This document shows, piece by piece, positions 62,324 through 64,000 of a stretch of DNA of 64,000 nucleotides. The stretch lies in NCBI GenBank assembly GCA_051294375.1, contig CM119264.1:25236051-25300050 (forward strand), read 5' to 3'. This DNA is from Paraspadella gotoi. Taxonomy: Eukaryota > Chaetognatha. The position numbers were made by a program, and so were the translations under genes. Position 1 is the stretch's first letter; every line of letters begins with the position of its first letter. The notes beneath the pieces were generated by a model. That model did not search any database. It was not told where the DNA came from and saw nothing but the letters and a program-made list of their open reading frames with translations.

Positions 62324-62400
<77 letters not shown>
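62155..62400. repeat. Opposed (CT)n and (GA)n tracts
   Basis: An imperfect CT tract at 62155-62276 and a GA tract at 62325-62400 are separated by about 48 bp of unique sequence, so the strand can fold on itself. Confidence 0.92.
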
Positions 62401-62402
<2 letters not shown>

Positions 62403-62880
62403 TTTCTTTTTTTCCTTTCCCAATGAATCGATACATCCTGGTCTTCGGAGAGAATTCACTCACAAAACAGTTTCTATGAAAGGAGCCAAAAGTTGGTCGG
62501 AGTCAAACTTTTCCTTTTTTTTCTTTTTTTTCCCCCTTTTTTTCTTTTTTCCTTTTTTTTTTGGACGTGAAAGGAAACGAAACCGAAACTATTTTTTTCT
62601 CAGTTTTTATTCTACTGGCTTTTTGATTTTTGATAGTGTTTCACTTTTCTTTATTTTTTTTATGTATGTATAAATTGTTATATGTATATGTATATGATTG
62701 AAATATGCAGGACTTCAACATTGTATTTTTTATTTTTGATTTGAAAGACAAAGTTAAAACGGCTTTCAGATGCTTCTTTTACTTTTCTTAAGTTTTCTCT
62801 TACCCTTTTTAATTTCCTTTTTCTTCTTCCTTTGGTCGTCAGCTTTTTTTTTTTTTTTCTCTTCTTTTTTAAATTTTCAG

Positions 62881-62928
62881 TTTCCTCAGCCGCCAGACCC
62901 TCCGCTCGCGCCCCTGACTCGGCCGTAG
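62881..62928 (+). CDS. Possible small plus-strand exon
   Basis: A 50-nt T-rich tract ending aaattttcag precedes a GC-rich 48-nt segment followed by GTAG|GTAAAG. In the symmetric phase-1 frame it reads SSAARPSARAPDSAV. The local base composition changes sharply at both proposed splice sites. The function is unknown and no partner exon was identified, so this is a tentative call. Confidence 0.3.
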   Translation, partial: FPQPPDPPLAPLTRP

Positions 62929-63772
62929 GTAAAGTAAACTCTTTCCAGAGAACTGAGACTTTTAATAGCGTTGCTAGTCGCATTAAATTGGGGCAAAATT
63001 ACAAAGAGAGGAGAGAGAGAGCAGAGAAAAGAAGGAGAGAGAGAGATAGAAGAGAGAGAGAGAGAGAGAGATTATGAGAGAGAGAAGAGAGAGAGAANNN
63101 NNNNNNNNNNNNNNNNNNNNNNGATTCGAGATGATGGGAAGATTGGTGAATGCGAGCCGATGAGCCCGAAGGACCCGACGAGATCACGATGTGATGAAAG
63201 ATGTGGGGAGAGGAGAGAGAAAGAGAGCTTACAATCGCTTCTTTCCTCCCTTCTTTTTTGCATGGATGCAATCGGCCCCGACTCAGGGTAATCTGTCTGC
63301 ATAATATTGACGCGGAGACGCGGAAAGGACTTTTCCTCTCTCTTCTCTGCACATCCAGCCCATGCGACGCTCCCCGATTCGGTGCACAGCGAATTTTGAT
63401 TCGGCGCTCCTTGATTCTACGCACAGTGTGATGCTGTCTTGAAAAGTCTATTTTCATTTACTTTGTTCCAATTGTTCCTTCGATTGATTTTCGCGGATTT
63501 GAATTAAAGTTGAGGTATAAGTGCTCAATTTTCATAAGACTTTAGTTCAAGAATCTAAGTGCATCGGGTGTTTAGAGGCACAATTAATAGCTAATTTTTT
63601 GTGCAAAGAATAATGGATTCAATAAGATTTAAATTCTACCTACCGGCTGATTCATTGTCAAGATAATGCTTACAACGAGACCCGTAGAAGATAAACGCCC
63701 TGTCCTGTTCCAATATTTATAGGTGAACAAATGAAGTAGAATTTAAAATGCAAGAACTTTAAGTAGTTAAAT

Positions 63773-63915
63773 TTAAAATGGTGCATACGGATAGGGATCC
63801 CAGGCCAGAGTCAGCCGGCGGCTTTGCGCGTGCCCGGCGTTTTGCCCGGCGTTGCCCGGTCGCGTTTCCCGGCGTTTGCGCTGCTGGCGTGCCGCGCCCA
63901 AATGCCCCTGTGTTT
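63773..63915 (-). CDS. Terminal exon of an unidentified minus-strand gene
   Basis: A strong acceptor (ttattattattttcag) precedes a phase-1 frame of 46 codons ending in TAA. It reads TQGHLGAARQQRKRRETRP, a GNAGQNAGHAQ repeat, then SRRLTLAWDPYPYAPF at the C-terminus. The rest of the gene is off the right end of the window. A shorter overlapping frame (phase 0, ending KAAG) is also open, but the longer one has the less repetitive C-terminus. I do not recognise the family. No AATAAA on the minus strand was obvious close downstream. Confidence 0.45.
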
Positions 63916-64000
63916 CTGAAAATAATAATAAGAAAATAAGTTGGCAGCCTTTTCTCGCGATTGGGGAAGGGCGAATTAACAAAAAAAATCCTTCTGCCCA

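Overview
This window looks like nuclear DNA from an invertebrate animal, seen as a gapped, repeat-heavy draft scaffold. No long open frame encodes a convincing protein. Instead there are short exons bounded by AG/GT splice sites, and simple repeats of almost only two kinds: (AG/CT)n, and GAC/GTC or ATC-type trinucleotides. There are 24 runs of N, many of them inside repeat tracts. The immunoglobulin (Ig) exons and a RhoGAP exon of the ARHGAP39/Vilse type fit a bilaterian. I cannot name the phylum.

The main gene lies on the minus strand. Thirteen exons between 57.4 kb and 15.55 kb join into one reading frame of about 720 residues. Splice phases agree at eleven of the twelve junctions, and the remaining one is blurred by small indels. 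The product is a single-pass membrane protein. It starts with a V-like Ig region, followed by three Ig modules carrying Cys...Trp...Cys marks. Each Ig module ends in a similar strand (VMFEP, TIALPP, IEFVEP). Between them sit two copies of a less usual spacer domain. Then come an acidic stretch, a Ser-rich stalk, a membrane helix at 16.2 kb and a basic cytoplasmic tail. The first exon (signal peptide) and the last exon are not securely found. A CpG-rich, CCAAT- and CRE-bearing stretch at 61.35-61.64 kb is a plausible promoter. Right of it, a terminal exon of another minus-strand gene ends at 63.77 kb, and a small plus-strand exon candidate lies at 62.9 kb. At the left end, 4.01-4.16 kb carries one clear exon of the Rho GTPase-activating protein ARHGAP39 (minus strand). 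Its other exons are in gaps or outside the window.

The layout is distorted by assembly. The 20.4-24.98 kb stretch is a second, indel-ridden version of 27.5-32.4 kb, and 25.25-26.51 kb is an inverted copy of about 18.13-19.40 kb. About 7 kb is therefore probably redundant, and the true locus probably joins about 20.4 kb directly to 27.5 kb. Identical flanks on both sides of three other gaps show the same fault on a small scale. The rest is intron or intergenic sequence holding microsatellites, minisatellites, a 0.6 kb fold-back element at 38.87-39.47 kb, a three-copy dispersed repeat and a few promoter-like motif clusters.
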